Below, in pieces: positions 37,248 through 45,890 of a stretch of DNA of 64,000 nt (position 1 is the stretch's first letter; each line of letters starts with the position of its first letter). The position numbers and the translations under genes are program-made. The stretch covers positions 496,001 to 560,000 of the forward strand of contig NZ_QXFI01000026.1 of the NCBI RefSeq assembly GCF_003584135.1, written 5' to 3'. The notes beneath the pieces are model-generated. The model ran no database searches, was not told the DNA's origin, and was given only the letters and a program-made list of their open reading frames with translations. Origin of the DNA: Flagellimonas pelagia (GTDB lineage: Bacteria > Bacteroidota > Bacteroidia > Flavobacteriales > Flavobacteriaceae).

Positions 37248-39092
37248 TCAGGCCCTTGTCGTCTCCAATACATTTAAGGGTTCCAAGCTGCCGTTGGAGT
37301 TTTTGGGATATTTGTTTTCCCCGAGATGGTAATGCCGCAGTGTATGTTCCTTTTGCCTTCCCGAACTGAAATTGGACACCCGTTTGAGGTACCCGATGAC
37401 CCGGGTGGCATGGTCCACATCCTGTGAATGGCAGGCACTGCATTCCCAAAGGGTGCGTTTGTCGATATGGGCACAATCGTTGCAAATGGTAATTCGGATA
37501 TTGAAGCAAAAATAGTTGCACCCGGCCCTGGCCGTGGCATGGATCAATTTTTTGAACCCTTCTTGGTTCGGGGTTTCCTCTAGGTTGAGATGGAGTGCCG
37601 ACCCCCCGTCCAAATATTGGATGGTCTCCCTGCCGTGCAATATAATCTTGTCCAAGGCATTGGTCCGTTCATCCTCCACGACATAGAAATAGGAATTGTA
37701 GCAGTCCCGGGGGACGAAAAGTCCATCTTCCCGATCCCATTTGGCATTTTTGACGCCCAGGTTCTCGGCAGGGACGAATTCGGTGTTGAACATATACCCA
37801 TAGGTTTCCCGGGCCTTTCTGTTCTCTTGGTAGATGGCCTTGAGATAATGGTTGACGAAGTCCTTGTACATTTCGTTATTGCCGACTTGGATGCCTTGGC
37901 TTTCCGCGGCCTCGACCATACCGTTGATGCCCACGGTCAGGAACTGCTTGTCCAGGGAGATCAATCCGGCATGGTACACCGGCAACATGCCCGCTCTTTC
38001 GTAATCATCAATAAGCTTTCTAAAGGCGACTTGGTATTTGTGGACCTTTTGGACCTCTTCCACAATATCAGTCCCTTGCTGTACCAAGCGGTTCATGTTT
38101 AGGGTGATGACATTGATGGAGCCCGTGGCAACCCCTCCGGCCCCTAGGGAATAGCTGAAGGTGTGGTCGCTGATCTCATTGCGCAGGCGGCAGCAGGAAG
38201 CCAAACTGTCCGCATTTTCGGATTGGTAGATGAAAAAGGAGTTCCCCTTGCCCAGTTCATGGGCACATAGGTCGGTAAACTCCGTATCGACAGGTGCCCC
38301 GTCCTTGGTCAACATGGCGGCGGTGACCACAGGGAAGGTGAGGACGGCCTTGGTGCGTTCCTGGTTGAACCAATCCATGAAGAAGGCCTGTAGCCTTTTG
38401 ACACTTTCCCATTGGGGCCTGCCCATCTCGGGAAAGACAAAATCCCCGAACATGTTGTCAAAGTAGGGCTTGTCATAGATGGAAATGTTCCAGAACACGG
38501 ATTGGTAGCCCCTGGCCGCGGCAGGTTGGTTGATAGCGTAGACGACATGCTGTAAATGGTTGGCAATGATGTTCTTGTGGGTCGCCAGATAGTCGGGCCC
38601 ATAGTCCTTGGCCGCGAAGTGGTCAAAATACATCAAGAATTCCACGGTGGCCAAGGCCCCTGCGAATTGGGAGCTTACCGCAAAGACCAAATTGACGAAT
38701 TCCCCGCAAAAGCTTTCCAAGTGTTTTGGGGCCAGACTTTCCCCGCCCAATTTGGTCAGCCCGTCCAATAGGAAGGGATACATGCTTATGGAGGCACAAT
38801 AGGGCTTTAAAGAGGTCTCATCGTGGACGTAGATTTCGTGCGACTCTATCTGTCTGACATATTCGTCGGCCAGGTCCTTTCCGAAAAGGGAGGCGATCTT
38901 CTGTTGGACCAGGGCCCGGTTCACTTGGATATTGATGTCCTTATTGAGCTCGGCTTCCATGGTGGCAATGTTCTTGGAGGTGACATTTGCATTGGCGTCG
39001 ACCTTGGAGCCGTCCGCGGCATTGTTGGAATGCAGGTAATGGTCGATGAACGCCATTTTTTTGGCAATCTGTTTGTCGGTAAGTCGTATCAT
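37248..39092 (-). CDS. nrdD: Anaerobic (class III) ribonucleoside-triphosphate reductase
   Basis: A 614-residue glycyl-radical enzyme that makes dNTPs without oxygen. The C-terminal radical site is Gly578 in NFSSGRQKEH following RVIGYLKRVS. The zinc site is the four cysteines 537, 540, 551 and 554 (CNDC and CSAC). Core family segments such as SGQFAG-like SSQFAGALATVEF and NVITLNMNRLVQQG are present. An N-terminal ATP-cone is not obvious; the sequence starts close to the catalytic domain. It lies 8 bp after nrdG. Confidence 0.96.
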   Translation of the reverse strand: MIRLTDKQIAKKMAFIDHYLHSNNAADGSKVDANANVTSKNIATMEAELNKDINIQVNRALVQQKIASLFGKDLADEYVRQIESHEIYVHDETSLKPYCASISMYPFLLDGLTKLGGESLAPKHLESFCGEFVNLVFAVSSQFAGALATVEFLMYFDHFAAKDYGPDYLATHKNIIANHLQHVVYAINQPAAARGYQSVFWNISIYDKPYFDNMFGDFVFPEMGRPQWESVKRLQAFFMDWFNQERTKAVLTFPVVTAAMLTKDGAPVDTEFTDLCAHELGKGNSFFIYQSENADSLASCCRLRNEISDHTFSYSLGAGGVATGSINVITLNMNRLVQQGTDIVEEVQKVHKYQVAFRKLIDDYERAGMLPVYHAGLISLDKQFLTVGINGMVEAAESQGIQVGNNEMYKDFVNHYLKAIYQENRKARETYGYMFNTEFVPAENLGVKNAKWDREDGLFVPRDCYNSYFYVVEDERTNALDKIILHGRETIQYLDGGSALHLNLEETPNQEGFKKLIHATARAGCNYFCFNIRITICNDCAHIDKRTLWECSACHSQDVDHATRVIGYLKRVSNFSSGRQKEHTLRHYHLGENKYPKNSNGSLEPLNVLETTRA

Positions 39093-39100
39093 ATGAAATG

Positions 39101-39550
39101 TTAGTTTCGGATGAACAAATGGTTGAGCACTCTGTTGGTCCCGACTTCACGGAAGATTTGGTTGGTGGTCTTGCACCCCAGTCCCCCAAGGTCCTTGTCC
39201 CACTTGCCCGTCTTGATATAGGTCAGGTGTTCGAGGATTTCGGGCGGGATTTGGTCGGCACCCGTATAAAGGCATGTCCTATAGCCTTGTTGCCGGGCAT
39301 GTATCAGACGTTCCACCAGTGTCCCGGGATGCCATTCACCTCCCATGAAGAGCACACAGCTTGCAAAACCGGTATATTGGTCCAAGCGTTTTTGGAAATA
39401 CTCGGATGTAAGCCTGATACCGTTTCCTTCCTTCCATAAAAAAGGGGAGTGGCAGCCCTCACAACGCAAGGGGCAGCCCGAGATGGAAAAACAAAGACTG
39501 ATCTCCCCGGGAACCTCTTGGAGCACTACCTGAAAATCGTGACAGAACAT
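39101..39550 (-). CDS. nrdG: Anaerobic ribonucleotide reductase activating protein
   Basis: A 149-residue radical SAM activase that generates the glycyl radical on NrdD. The [4Fe-4S] motif CPLRCEGC places ligands at Cys26, Cys30 and Cys33. The next family block, VLFMGGEWHPGTLVERLIHARQQGYRTCLYTG, is intact. Unlike the common order, the activase is the promoter-proximal gene here. A GGATA-family dyad lies about 100 bp upstream of its start. Confidence 0.93.
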   Translation of the reverse strand: MFCHDFQVVLQEVPGEISLCFSISGCPLRCEGCHSPFLWKEGNGIRLTSEYFQKRLDQYTGFASCVLFMGGEWHPGTLVERLIHARQQGYRTCLYTGADQIPPEILEHLTYIKTGKWDKDLGGLGCKTTNQIFREVGTNRVLNHLFIRN

Positions 39551-39645
39551 ATGCGGGACATTTGGGTTTTGATGTTGTATAAAATTAGACTAAGGGTTTT
39601 TTGCATGGGATCAATCCGTTGAAAGTTATAAAGAGAATTATTAAC

Positions 39646-39665
39646 AATAAAATGACCTTTTTATC
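39646..39665. promoter_or_regulatory. GGATA-family dyad upstream of nrdGD
   Basis: AATAAAATGACCTTTTTATC on the plus strand; on the minus strand it reads GATAAAAAGGTC, close to the GGATAAAAATGTC of the sites at 50999 and 55067. It lies about 96-115 bp before the nrdG start, within 240 bp that otherwise show no gene. No perfect TAnnTTTG toward nrdG was found. Confidence 0.5.
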
Positions 39666-39789
39666 ATTTATTATGAAGAATTAACCTTTGAAGAGGATGC
39701 AAAATGGCCATGTCCCGTTCCCAAAGGTCAAATGGAAAGGGGAATGGCCAGTAGGTGCATGGACCATAAACCATGGTGTGGCCGGAAGC

Positions 39790-40137
39790 CTAAATGATAT
39801 GGAACAGGATGACCAAGGTGTTGAACACCACGCTCATGATCAATAGATTGAAGGTGGCCAAAGGTTTTAATTGGGCCAATACCGCCCCGTTGAATGCCAT
39901 GCAGAAGATGGTCACAAAAAAGAGTAGGGTCATCTGGACCGCTGTATCCAGGGTTCCCATCAACAGTACCATGGCCGCTGCCGAGCCCAAACAGCTCTGG
40001 CCTATGATGGCAATGGTGGCATAGCCCATCTGACCTTTCCTGTATTCCAGGAACATGCGTTCGTGTATGCGCTTCAATGGGTTCGTCCTGTGCTCAGTTC
40101 CAGAATGGGTCATGGGTATTGTCCTTGAATTTTTCAT
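39790..40137 (-). CDS. Small polytopic membrane protein of the NO-stress operon
   Basis: A 115-residue protein with a charged N-terminal 30 residues and three hydrophobic helices (about 38-62, 66-88, 92-114). It starts inside the 3' end of the hemerythrin gene: overlap 44 bp, or 20 bp if the internal ATG MTHSGTEHR is used. It therefore belongs to the ric-hemerythrin operon and ends it. I do not recognise a family or conserved active residues. Confidence 0.7.
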   Translation of the reverse strand: MKNSRTIPMTHSGTEHRTNPLKRIHERMFLEYRKGQMGYATIAIIGQSCLGSAAAMVLLMGTLDTAVQMTLLFFVTIFCMAFNGAVLAQLKPLATFNLLIMSVVFNTLVILFHII

Positions 40138-40555
40138 GGTGATGGTGTTTTTCTATGATGTCCATTTGGGCCTCTTGGGCCACTTCTTGGAGGTGGTTGA
40201 ACAGTTCGCGCTCCTCAAAACGGATATGGCGTTCCAATTCCTCCTCGATCTGTCCCAGTGTCTTCAGGGTGGCATGGGGCGAACTGAACAGCCGGGTCAA
40301 CCTTCGGTGGTCGGCAAGGGCCCTCTTGATCCAAGGATGCTCCTGTCCCAGTATGGGGAAAATGTGCTGCTCTTCCAGCTCAAAGTGGGGGACCAGATAG
40401 GTCCTGTAAAACCAGTCCGTGTATTGTTTTATCCGTTCCGGTGCCACTTTTTTTGAAAGGCCCGTTCGAATTTTCCAACACAGGAGCAGGCCATGATGGT
40501 GTTCACGGCTAACGCCCTGAAGGGCCTGGTGGCGTTTGATGGGGGTACGTGCCAT
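40094..40555 (-). CDS. Hemerythrin-like HHE-domain protein
   Basis: A 153-residue four-helix-bundle protein predicted to bind a diiron centre. I start it at the ATG giving MARTPIKRHQALQGVSREHHHG; the longer frame runs through the upstream ric gene and is a shadow. Candidate ligands include the histidines in SREHHHGLLL, VPHFELEEQHIFPIL, ADHRRL and RHIRFEERELF, the standard H...HxxxE...H...HxxxE pattern. It starts 7 bp after ric. A role in NO, O2 or iron handling is inferred. Confidence 0.87.
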   Translation of the reverse strand: MARTPIKRHQALQGVSREHHHGLLLCWKIRTGLSKKVAPERIKQYTDWFYRTYLVPHFELEEQHIFPILGQEHPWIKRALADHRRLTRLFSSPHATLKTLGQIEEELERHIRFEERELFNHLQEVAQEAQMDIIEKHHHHEKFKDNTHDPFWN

Positions 40556-40562
40556 CGCGCTT

Positions 40563-41291
40563 TTAGTTACTGAGCAATTTTTTTTCCAGGATTTCCGCCT
40601 TGGGGAACAGGATGTTGTTCTCCAAATGGATGTGACGGTGGAGGTCTTCCTCAAATTCCTGCAGTAGGGAAAAGGTGACCCGGTAGGTGTTACAGGCATC
40701 CGCAGGAGGGGCATAGTCACTGCTCAAGGTGGCGATTTTTCGGAACCGTTCCCCTTCGTTGTCGTGCTCCTCCATCATCATTTGGATGGGGTTGGCCACC
40801 GTACCAAATCGGGGTCGTTCCAAAGTCTTTCCATCAGGTGTTGCATCGACCAATTTACGGATCCAAGGGAAGAGGATCAGCTCCTCTTTTTTCATGTGCA
40901 TGGCCAGTTCCCCGGCAGAACCGCTGAAATGTTCAAAAATCCCGAACAGCTCGGGATGCCGGTTACCGTGTACATGGCACAGCTTGTTGAGATACTGTTT
41001 TAAAATGGGGATCTGTTGTTCCACATACCGGTGGTGCTTTTTTTCGATGTAGTCGACCAAGAGATCCAAGGGCCATGTATTGAAATCCGGCCCATCACCT
41101 TGATCCCTGTTTTGGACCTCACCCAGTTCCTTCAAGAAGGTTTCCGTGTTCAGGCCTTTTTTTTCTGCAACTTCCTGGAGGGTCCGGTTGCCCTTACAGC
41201 AAAAATCGATCTTGTGGTTCTTAAATATCTGGGCGGTACGGTAATCCTCGGCCACCATCTGGCCCACTGTTTTTTCCAAGGTAGGGTTCAT
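40563..41291 (-). CDS. ric: Iron-sulfur cluster repair protein RIC (ScdA/YtfE/DnrN)
   Basis: A 242-residue diiron protein that repairs Fe-S centres damaged by NO or peroxide. The N-terminal ScdA_N part contains the diagnostic IDFCCKGNRTL (Cys31-Cys32). The hemerythrin-like bundle carries HHRYVEQQIP, HGNRHPEL, HMKKEELILFP, EEHDNEG and HRHIHLENNILFP. It is the first gene of a three-gene operon. The GGATA dyad overlaps its -7 element, which fits NO-responsive derepression by an NsrR-like Rrf2 factor. Confidence 0.94.
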   Translation of the reverse strand: MNPTLEKTVGQMVAEDYRTAQIFKNHKIDFCCKGNRTLQEVAEKKGLNTETFLKELGEVQNRDQGDGPDFNTWPLDLLVDYIEKKHHRYVEQQIPILKQYLNKLCHVHGNRHPELFGIFEHFSGSAGELAMHMKKEELILFPWIRKLVDATPDGKTLERPRFGTVANPIQMMMEEHDNEGERFRKIATLSSDYAPPADACNTYRVTFSLLQEFEEDLHRHIHLENNILFPKAEILEKKLLSN

Positions 41292-41314
41292 GATAGTATA
41301 ATTTATTATGCTAT

Positions 41315-41338
41315 AATTCGGACAAAATTATCCTTTAT
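41315..41338 (-). promoter_or_regulatory. ric promoter with Rrf2-type operator
   Basis: On the minus strand the sequence reads GGATAATTTTGTCCGAATT. The TAATTTTG inside it is a perfect TAnnTTTG, so the operator sits directly on the -7 element. The left half AATTCGGACAAA (plus strand) is nearly identical to that of the site at 41825. Confidence 0.7.
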
Positions 41339-41352
41339 TTTTTTAAATTTTT

Positions 41353-41787
41353 TTAGCGCTTCAAATAGGTCAGTCCCACTTCCAATCCCGTTGCCAGTTC
41401 GTACAGGCTCGTGCTTTCCAACATCTTTTTCAGGTCGGTGCGGATGGCCACAAACTTATCATGCAGGGGACAGGGTTTTTTGGCATTACATTCCTTGAGG
41501 CCCAGACCACAGCCCACATAGATATTATCCCCATCGATGGCATGGACGATCATGCTCAATTTTACCGTATCCATGTCGGTCCGTTCAATTTCAAAGCCTC
41601 CCGTGGGGCCCTTGACGGAATGGATGACCTTGCTTCTTGTGAGCTGTTGTAGGATCTTCGCAGTGAACGCAACAGGGGAATCTATCTCCTCGGCAATCTC
41701 ATTGACACTTACACGTCTTCCCTCCAAGGATTGCAGCGCAACATAGACCGCTGCCCGAATACCATATTCACAGGCTTTTGAAAACAT
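41353..41787 (-). CDS. Rrf2 family regulator, NsrR-like (paralogue 2)
   Basis: A 144-residue winged-helix regulator starting MFSKACEYGIRAAVYVAL. The DNA-binding region includes DSPVAFTAKILQQL and VKGPTGGFEI. Three cysteines at 93, 100 and 106 have the same C-x6-C-x5-C spacing as its paralogues, plus an extra Cys6 near the N-terminus. It lies 61 bp upstream of ric on the same strand, with near-identical operators in front of both genes, so it very likely represses itself and ric. NO sensing by an Fe-S cluster is inferred. Confidence 0.92.
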   Translation of the reverse strand: MFSKACEYGIRAAVYVALQSLEGRRVSVNEIAEEIDSPVAFTAKILQQLTRSKVIHSVKGPTGGFEIERTDMDTVKLSMIVHAIDGDNIYVGCGLGLKECNAKKPCPLHDKFVAIRTDLKKMLESTSLYELATGLEVGLTYLKR

Positions 41788-41824
41788 ACAAATGTTTTTA
41801 CGTTACAAAGATAGTATATCGCTT

Positions 41825-41848
41825 AATTCAGACAAATTTATCCGAATT
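41825..41848 (-). promoter_or_regulatory. Promoter and 24-bp dyad operator of Rrf2 paralogue 2
   Basis: A dyad with arms AATTCAGACAAA and TTTATCCGAATT, which are inverse complements except at two purine/pyrimidine transitions. Its centre contains, on the minus strand, TAAATTTG (41840-41833), a perfect TAnnTTTG. Binding here would occlude the promoter. Confidence 0.75.
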
Positions 41849-41918
41849 ATAATTTCCTAAAAGTTCAAAATCCAAAGATACAGGTTTATGTGGATATTGG
41901 ATAAATTGGTCAAAAGGT

Positions 41919-43121
41919 CTAGGTCTTGGCACGGTTCCGTGCCAACATGATGAGCAGGCCCAAAGGGATGAAAAGACTGCCCCATGCCAGAATTTCGGTA
42001 TATCGGTTGAAGACCGCCCAGTGTTGCCATGCAGCGAGTCCCTTGTAAAAAATGAGGGACTCGGTGATCAGAAATCCCAATACATACAGGAGATAGGGTC
42101 TTTTCGTTATTCGGAACAGGCCAAAGTGATCTACAAAAAAGAAAAGCCCCATGCTGATCACCCCCAAAAAGGTCAGGTGCAGATACCCAATGGTAAAATC
42201 GAGATGGATGACCGCCATCTGGGCAAAATAGGGGAGGGAGGTCAGCAGTTGTAAAATTATTTTTATAGTAACCAATACCATCACTGTCCGGAGCAGCAAA
42301 TACTGAATTATTGATAACTGTTGAACAAGGTTCCCCTTTTTGGCCAGGACCCATAAAAGGACAAAGGAACAGCACTGGGCCAGGGCCCCGATTCCCCCTA
42401 GGACATAAAACCCTGGTGAGGGTCGTGTCCACAGTGTTGAGAGAAAAAAGGTGAGCACGACCCCTGCGTTCAATATCCAAAGAAACCGCATAAAACTTTT
42501 TTTGGGTATCGCCGTGCCGCATCGTTCCATCGCAAAGAGGAACAGCCCGATCAAGGCCAGGAGCATCCAACCATTGTATTGGAAATGGAGATAAAAATAA
42601 ATGGCCAACCGGTACCAAATGGATTGGGCACCCAAAGTGGCCATGATGACCCCAAGGGCCCAAGGGCCCAAACTGGAGATGACCATGTACCAAAGGGCAG
42701 CCTTGATGCACCTTAGGGCATTACTGTTCCCAAATTTCGGGTGGATATGTTTGGAGAAATGATGGAAGAACACATAGGACACGATTAGGAACAAGGTGGA
42801 AAAGATGATGGAGAGCAGGGCATACCCTTGGAACGGGAAGGTGAGCAACATCCCGATCAAAGCAATCTGGGTGGCCCAAAAGATGTGTTCATACCGCCTA
42901 TCGGAAGTGTCCTTTTTCACAAAACAACAGTGGATCAACGTGGTCAGTGCCACATAAACCCAACCCAATAGTGCAATGTGCGAATGGGCATGGACCACAT
43001 ACCTGTAATTGAAGCCAAAATGGATTATGGGGTAGAAGCGGAGCAGAATGCCTAATAGGGCGGCAATGGCAAAATAGACCATGGCGACCCGAATATGTCG
43101 TTGATATATGCTGTCCTTCAT
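41919..43121 (-). CDS. Polytopic His-rich membrane protein of the nos operon (haem-copper-oxidase-like)
   Basis: A 400-residue integral membrane protein with about 12 hydrophobic helices. Helix 2 contains RYVVHAHSHIALLGWVYVALTTLIHCC, helix 6 HFQYNGWMLLALIG, and helix 9-10 HLDFTIGYLHLTFLGV. These intramembrane histidines resemble haem or metal ligands of oxidase subunit I and NnrS-like proteins, but neither family's full signature is present. It follows nosY by 33 bp and closes the nos operon. Such HAHSHxA proteins recur in Bacteroidetes next to NO- and N2O-related genes, by recall. Function unknown. Confidence 0.7.
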   Translation of the reverse strand: MKDSIYQRHIRVAMVYFAIAALLGILLRFYPIIHFGFNYRYVVHAHSHIALLGWVYVALTTLIHCCFVKKDTSDRRYEHIFWATQIALIGMLLTFPFQGYALLSIIFSTLFLIVSYVFFHHFSKHIHPKFGNSNALRCIKAALWYMVISSLGPWALGVIMATLGAQSIWYRLAIYFYLHFQYNGWMLLALIGLFLFAMERCGTAIPKKSFMRFLWILNAGVVLTFFLSTLWTRPSPGFYVLGGIGALAQCCSFVLLWVLAKKGNLVQQLSIIQYLLLRTVMVLVTIKIILQLLTSLPYFAQMAVIHLDFTIGYLHLTFLGVISMGLFFFVDHFGLFRITKRPYLLYVLGFLITESLIFYKGLAAWQHWAVFNRYTEILAWGSLFIPLGLLIMLARNRAKT

Positions 43122-43154
43122 GCTGCTTCATTTATGAAAACCATTGTGTTGACC

Positions 43155-43937
43155 TTAAAAGTCCTTTCTCTTGGCCTTATGGCCCAGTCCCAAAATGGGC
43201 ACCACGGTCCATAACAATAGAATGCCCATGGAGACCAGAAAGCCGAGGTCGGTACCGAAGAATTTTTTGAAAATGGCCCCGGTGTACCCCAATAGGGCTG
43301 AAATGTCCAATTTCAACAGTATCAAGATTCTCGAAAGGTCAATGGGATTGAGCATGGTCGCTACCAGGGAAAAGGTGTCCAAGGGATATTCCTCAAAAAC
43401 GATGAGCGACATCAGGAAGAGCCCATCATAGACCACGGCCAAAAAGAGCCACAGCAGTACGGCGTACCCAAATCCCTTGATCTTGTTTTCGTTGGAAATG
43501 GCGATTACAAAGGACAGCGCCACAAAAATAAAGGTCAAAAAGGCACCGGTGACCAACAATAGGGAGAAATCAAAGATGGCATTACTCCGCAAGAGACCAT
43601 AGAGCACAAAGGGAATGCCCAGGCCCAGGACAAGGCTCAGGGCCAGCGAGCCCGCCACCCCGAAATATTGCCCCATAAAAATGGAACTGCGTTTGATGGG
43701 CTGCGCCAAGAGGAGTTCCGTGAACTCCCGGGAATTGTAGTAGTACATCACTCCGAAAATCGTCCCTATCAAGGGGATCAAGACAATGATCACGTTCATC
43801 AGGGTGATTACGGCCTTGGAGACATCGTTGTTCAGGAACAACAGGACAAAGCCCAAGGTGAGGTAGAACAAAAAATAAATGTAGCTCCAACGGCTGCGGA
43901 TAAGGTCGTAAAAACTGTATTTAAGGATCTTAAGCAT
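43155..43937 (-). CDS. nosY: NosY, ABC permease for nitrous oxide reductase maturation
   Basis: A 260-residue ABC-2-type permease with six hydrophobic helices. The N-terminus MLKILKYSFYDLIRSRWSYIYF and the loop YYNSREFTELLLAQPIKRSSIFMGQYFG are typical of NosY. With NosF it forms the ABC transporter that works with NosD to supply sulfur and copper for the CuZ centre of NosZ. Its start overlaps the nosF stop by 8 bp, indicating translational coupling. Confidence 0.93.
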   Translation of the reverse strand: MLKILKYSFYDLIRSRWSYIYFLFYLTLGFVLLFLNNDVSKAVITLMNVIIVLIPLIGTIFGVMYYYNSREFTELLLAQPIKRSSIFMGQYFGVAGSLALSLVLGLGIPFVLYGLLRSNAIFDFSLLLVTGAFLTFIFVALSFVIAISNENKIKGFGYAVLLWLFLAVVYDGLFLMSLIVFEEYPLDTFSLVATMLNPIDLSRILILLKLDISALLGYTGAIFKKFFGTDLGFLVSMGILLLWTVVPILGLGHKAKRKDF

Positions 43938-44643
43938 GGCTTCCAGTAGTTGTTAGGGCCGCAATGGCATGTTCAAAATCAGGTTCTCCCGTTTGTTCCA
44001 AAAGTTCCCCGATATTCCCTTTGAAATAAATCTCCCCCTCCAGCAGGTACAGGATCTTGTCGGCCATTTCCTCTACAAACTGCATGATGTGGGAGGTGAT
44101 CAAGATGGTCTTACCCTGGGCCTTCTCCCGTTGGATCAATTCCTTCAAACGGATGAGGGCCATGGGATCCAAGCCCGTGGTCGGTTCATCGAGGATGATC
44201 AACGGACTGTCGAACATAAAGGTCAGGACGATGTTCACCTTTTGTTTGGTGCCGCCCGATAAGGTGGACAGTTTTTTGTTCAGAAAGGGTTCAAGGCCAA
44301 AAAGGGCAATCAGTTCTCCCTCGGCACTGGGACTGTTCCGCAGGTCCTTGATCATGTGGATCAGTTCCTTCACCTTGATGTTCGGGGGAAAATTGGCAAT
44401 TTGGGGGAGGTAATCAATTTTTTTACGGTACCTCCAATCTTTTTTAATGGGCTTGTCCAGCACGGCGATAAGTCCCTTGTTGGGAATGACCATCCCCAAA
44501 ATGCTCTTGATCAAGGTGGTCTTCCCCGAACCATTGGGTCCCAGGATGGCATAGATGTGACCTTCGTCGATGGTCAGATCGATTCCCTTCAATATCTGGT
44601 TCTTGCCAAAATTTTTGTGTAGGTCCTTTATTTCAATGGTCAT
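43930..44643 (-). CDS. nosF: NosF, ABC ATPase for nitrous oxide reductase maturation
   Basis: A 237-residue ABC ATPase: Walker A GPNGSGKTT (35-43), signature LSGGTKQKVNI, Walker B PLIILDEPTTGLDP and the H-loop LITSHIMQF. It energises NosY. The start overlaps the nosD stop (ATGA, 4 bp). The NosDFY order and overlaps are those of canonical nos clusters. Confidence 0.95.
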   Translation of the reverse strand: MTIEIKDLHKNFGKNQILKGIDLTIDEGHIYAILGPNGSGKTTLIKSILGMVIPNKGLIAVLDKPIKKDWRYRKKIDYLPQIANFPPNIKVKELIHMIKDLRNSPSAEGELIALFGLEPFLNKKLSTLSGGTKQKVNIVLTFMFDSPLIILDEPTTGLDPMALIRLKELIQREKAQGKTILITSHIMQFVEEMADKILYLLEGEIYFKGNIGELLEQTGEPDFEHAIAALTTTGSHA

Positions 44644-45890
44644 GATCGTATTTTCATTAAGGGTTGGTCATCTTTTAGATTGTCCGGGGTGAACACAGGG
44701 GAAACCCTTTCAGAGAAATCGATGATATCCATGAACAGGCTCCGTAAAAGAACAATGGTCTCCGGGGTGCGGTTCACCACATAGGAAAAAAGTTTTACCG
44801 GACGATAGGGCACATCTCCGATACCATTCCTATCCAGGTCATAACCGGTATAGCTGCTCCAAAAGTTGCCCTCAAATACATTATCGTTCAGTTTGCTGTT
44901 GTAGGAGATGTCAAAGGAATTGTACAAGAAATTGTTGCCCTTGAACGTATTGGTATAACAGGCCCCAATGACCCGAATGGCCCATCCGTTGCCTATAAAG
45001 TCATTATTGGAGTAATCAATCCGGTTGGATCCCTCGATATTGATGCCGATGGTGTTTTCCTCAAAGGTGTTCCCTGTGATTTCGGCATCGTTGATCTCTT
45101 TTAGCAGCATGCCATAGGCCGCAGTGCCCCAGTTCTTTCGGAAGGTGTTGTTTTTCATAGTAATGAACTTGGAGAACATCACCGCTACCCCCGCGCCATT
45201 GTTCTCAAAGGTATTTTGGGTGTAGACATCATGGTCGGAAAACATAAAATGGAGCCCGTATCGAAGATTGTCCATACTGGTGTTCCCTGTGATGGTAATC
45301 TGATCGGAGAACTCCAGATAAATCCCGTCCCGCGTACCTTGGACATGGTTTTTGGTCACTTCGATATCCGAGGAATACCACAGTTGGATGCCATTGCCCG
45401 AATTGTATTCGTCCACCGCTTCTCCGATGATACGATTGTGATAGACCTTTCCATGGGAAGATTTTTCCAGATAGATGCCGAAGAACAACTGTTCCAAAAC
45501 CATGTTCTGGATGAGGAAATCCTTGCTCCGGATGACCCGTATGGCCGCGTTGTCCTTGGTATAGCTGACCCCGACATTGATGATGAACAGACCGTCTAGG
45601 GTCACCCCGTCCGATCGGATCTGGAAGATCTCCCCCTTTTTCTCACCATCGACAATGGGATATCCGATGCCCTTGATATATAAAGGTTTATCCACCAGGA
45701 TCTCAAATTCCCGGTACATGCCCTTTTGTACCAATAGTGTGTCATGGGCATTGGCCAGTTGGATGGTTTGCTTGATGGAACTGTGCCCACAGGAGTTGCA
45801 AACGGTCCAGGTCTTTGCCAAGACGGTTTGGGCGAAGATCAATAGGATGCACCCCAGGATATAACCCTTATGTCGTGTGTCCGTTTTCAT
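44640..45890 (-). CDS. nosD: NosD, periplasmic copper/sulfur-delivery protein for NosZ
   Basis: A 416-residue exported protein with a parallel beta-helix of NosD/CASH repeats. I start it at the ATG giving MKTDTRHKGYILGCILLIFAQ, a signal peptide, which overlaps the stop of the upstream CopD-like gene by ATGA. The longer open frame (to 46097) is a shadow of that gene. Repeats such as GIYLEFSDQITITGNT, GLHFMFSDHDVYTQNT and GINIEGSNRIDYSNND are seen. The C-terminal block NFWSSYTGYDLDRNGIGDVPYRP is diagnostic. It delivers to NosZ together with NosFY. Confidence 0.95.
   Translation of the reverse strand: MKTDTRHKGYILGCILLIFAQTVLAKTWTVCNSCGHSSIKQTIQLANAHDTLLVQKGMYREFEILVDKPLYIKGIGYPIVDGEKKGEIFQIRSDGVTLDGLFIINVGVSYTKDNAAIRVIRSKDFLIQNMVLEQLFFGIYLEKSSHGKVYHNRIIGEAVDEYNSGNGIQLWYSSDIEVTKNHVQGTRDGIYLEFSDQITITGNTSMDNLRYGLHFMFSDHDVYTQNTFENNGAGVAVMFSKFITMKNNTFRKNWGTAAYGMLLKEINDAEITGNTFEENTIGINIEGSNRIDYSNNDFIGNGWAIRVIGACYTNTFKGNNFLYNSFDISYNSKLNDNVFEGNFWSSYTGYDLDRNGIGDVPYRPVKLFSYVVNRTPETIVLLRSLFMDIIDFSERVSPVFTPDNLKDDQPLMKIRS

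Noticed and set aside
39699-39848. A 49-codon plus-strand ORF after the dyad upstream of nrdG
   Set aside because: It runs into the 3' end of the minus-strand membrane-protein gene, and the translation has no recognisable feature.
40556-40720. N-terminal extension of the hemerythrin gene
   Set aside because: It overlaps the conserved C-terminus of ric in another frame and has no HHE character.
41919-43121. Call as NnrS or NorB
   Set aside because: It has histidine-bearing helices, but the diagnostic motifs of either family are not complete, so it is left unnamed.
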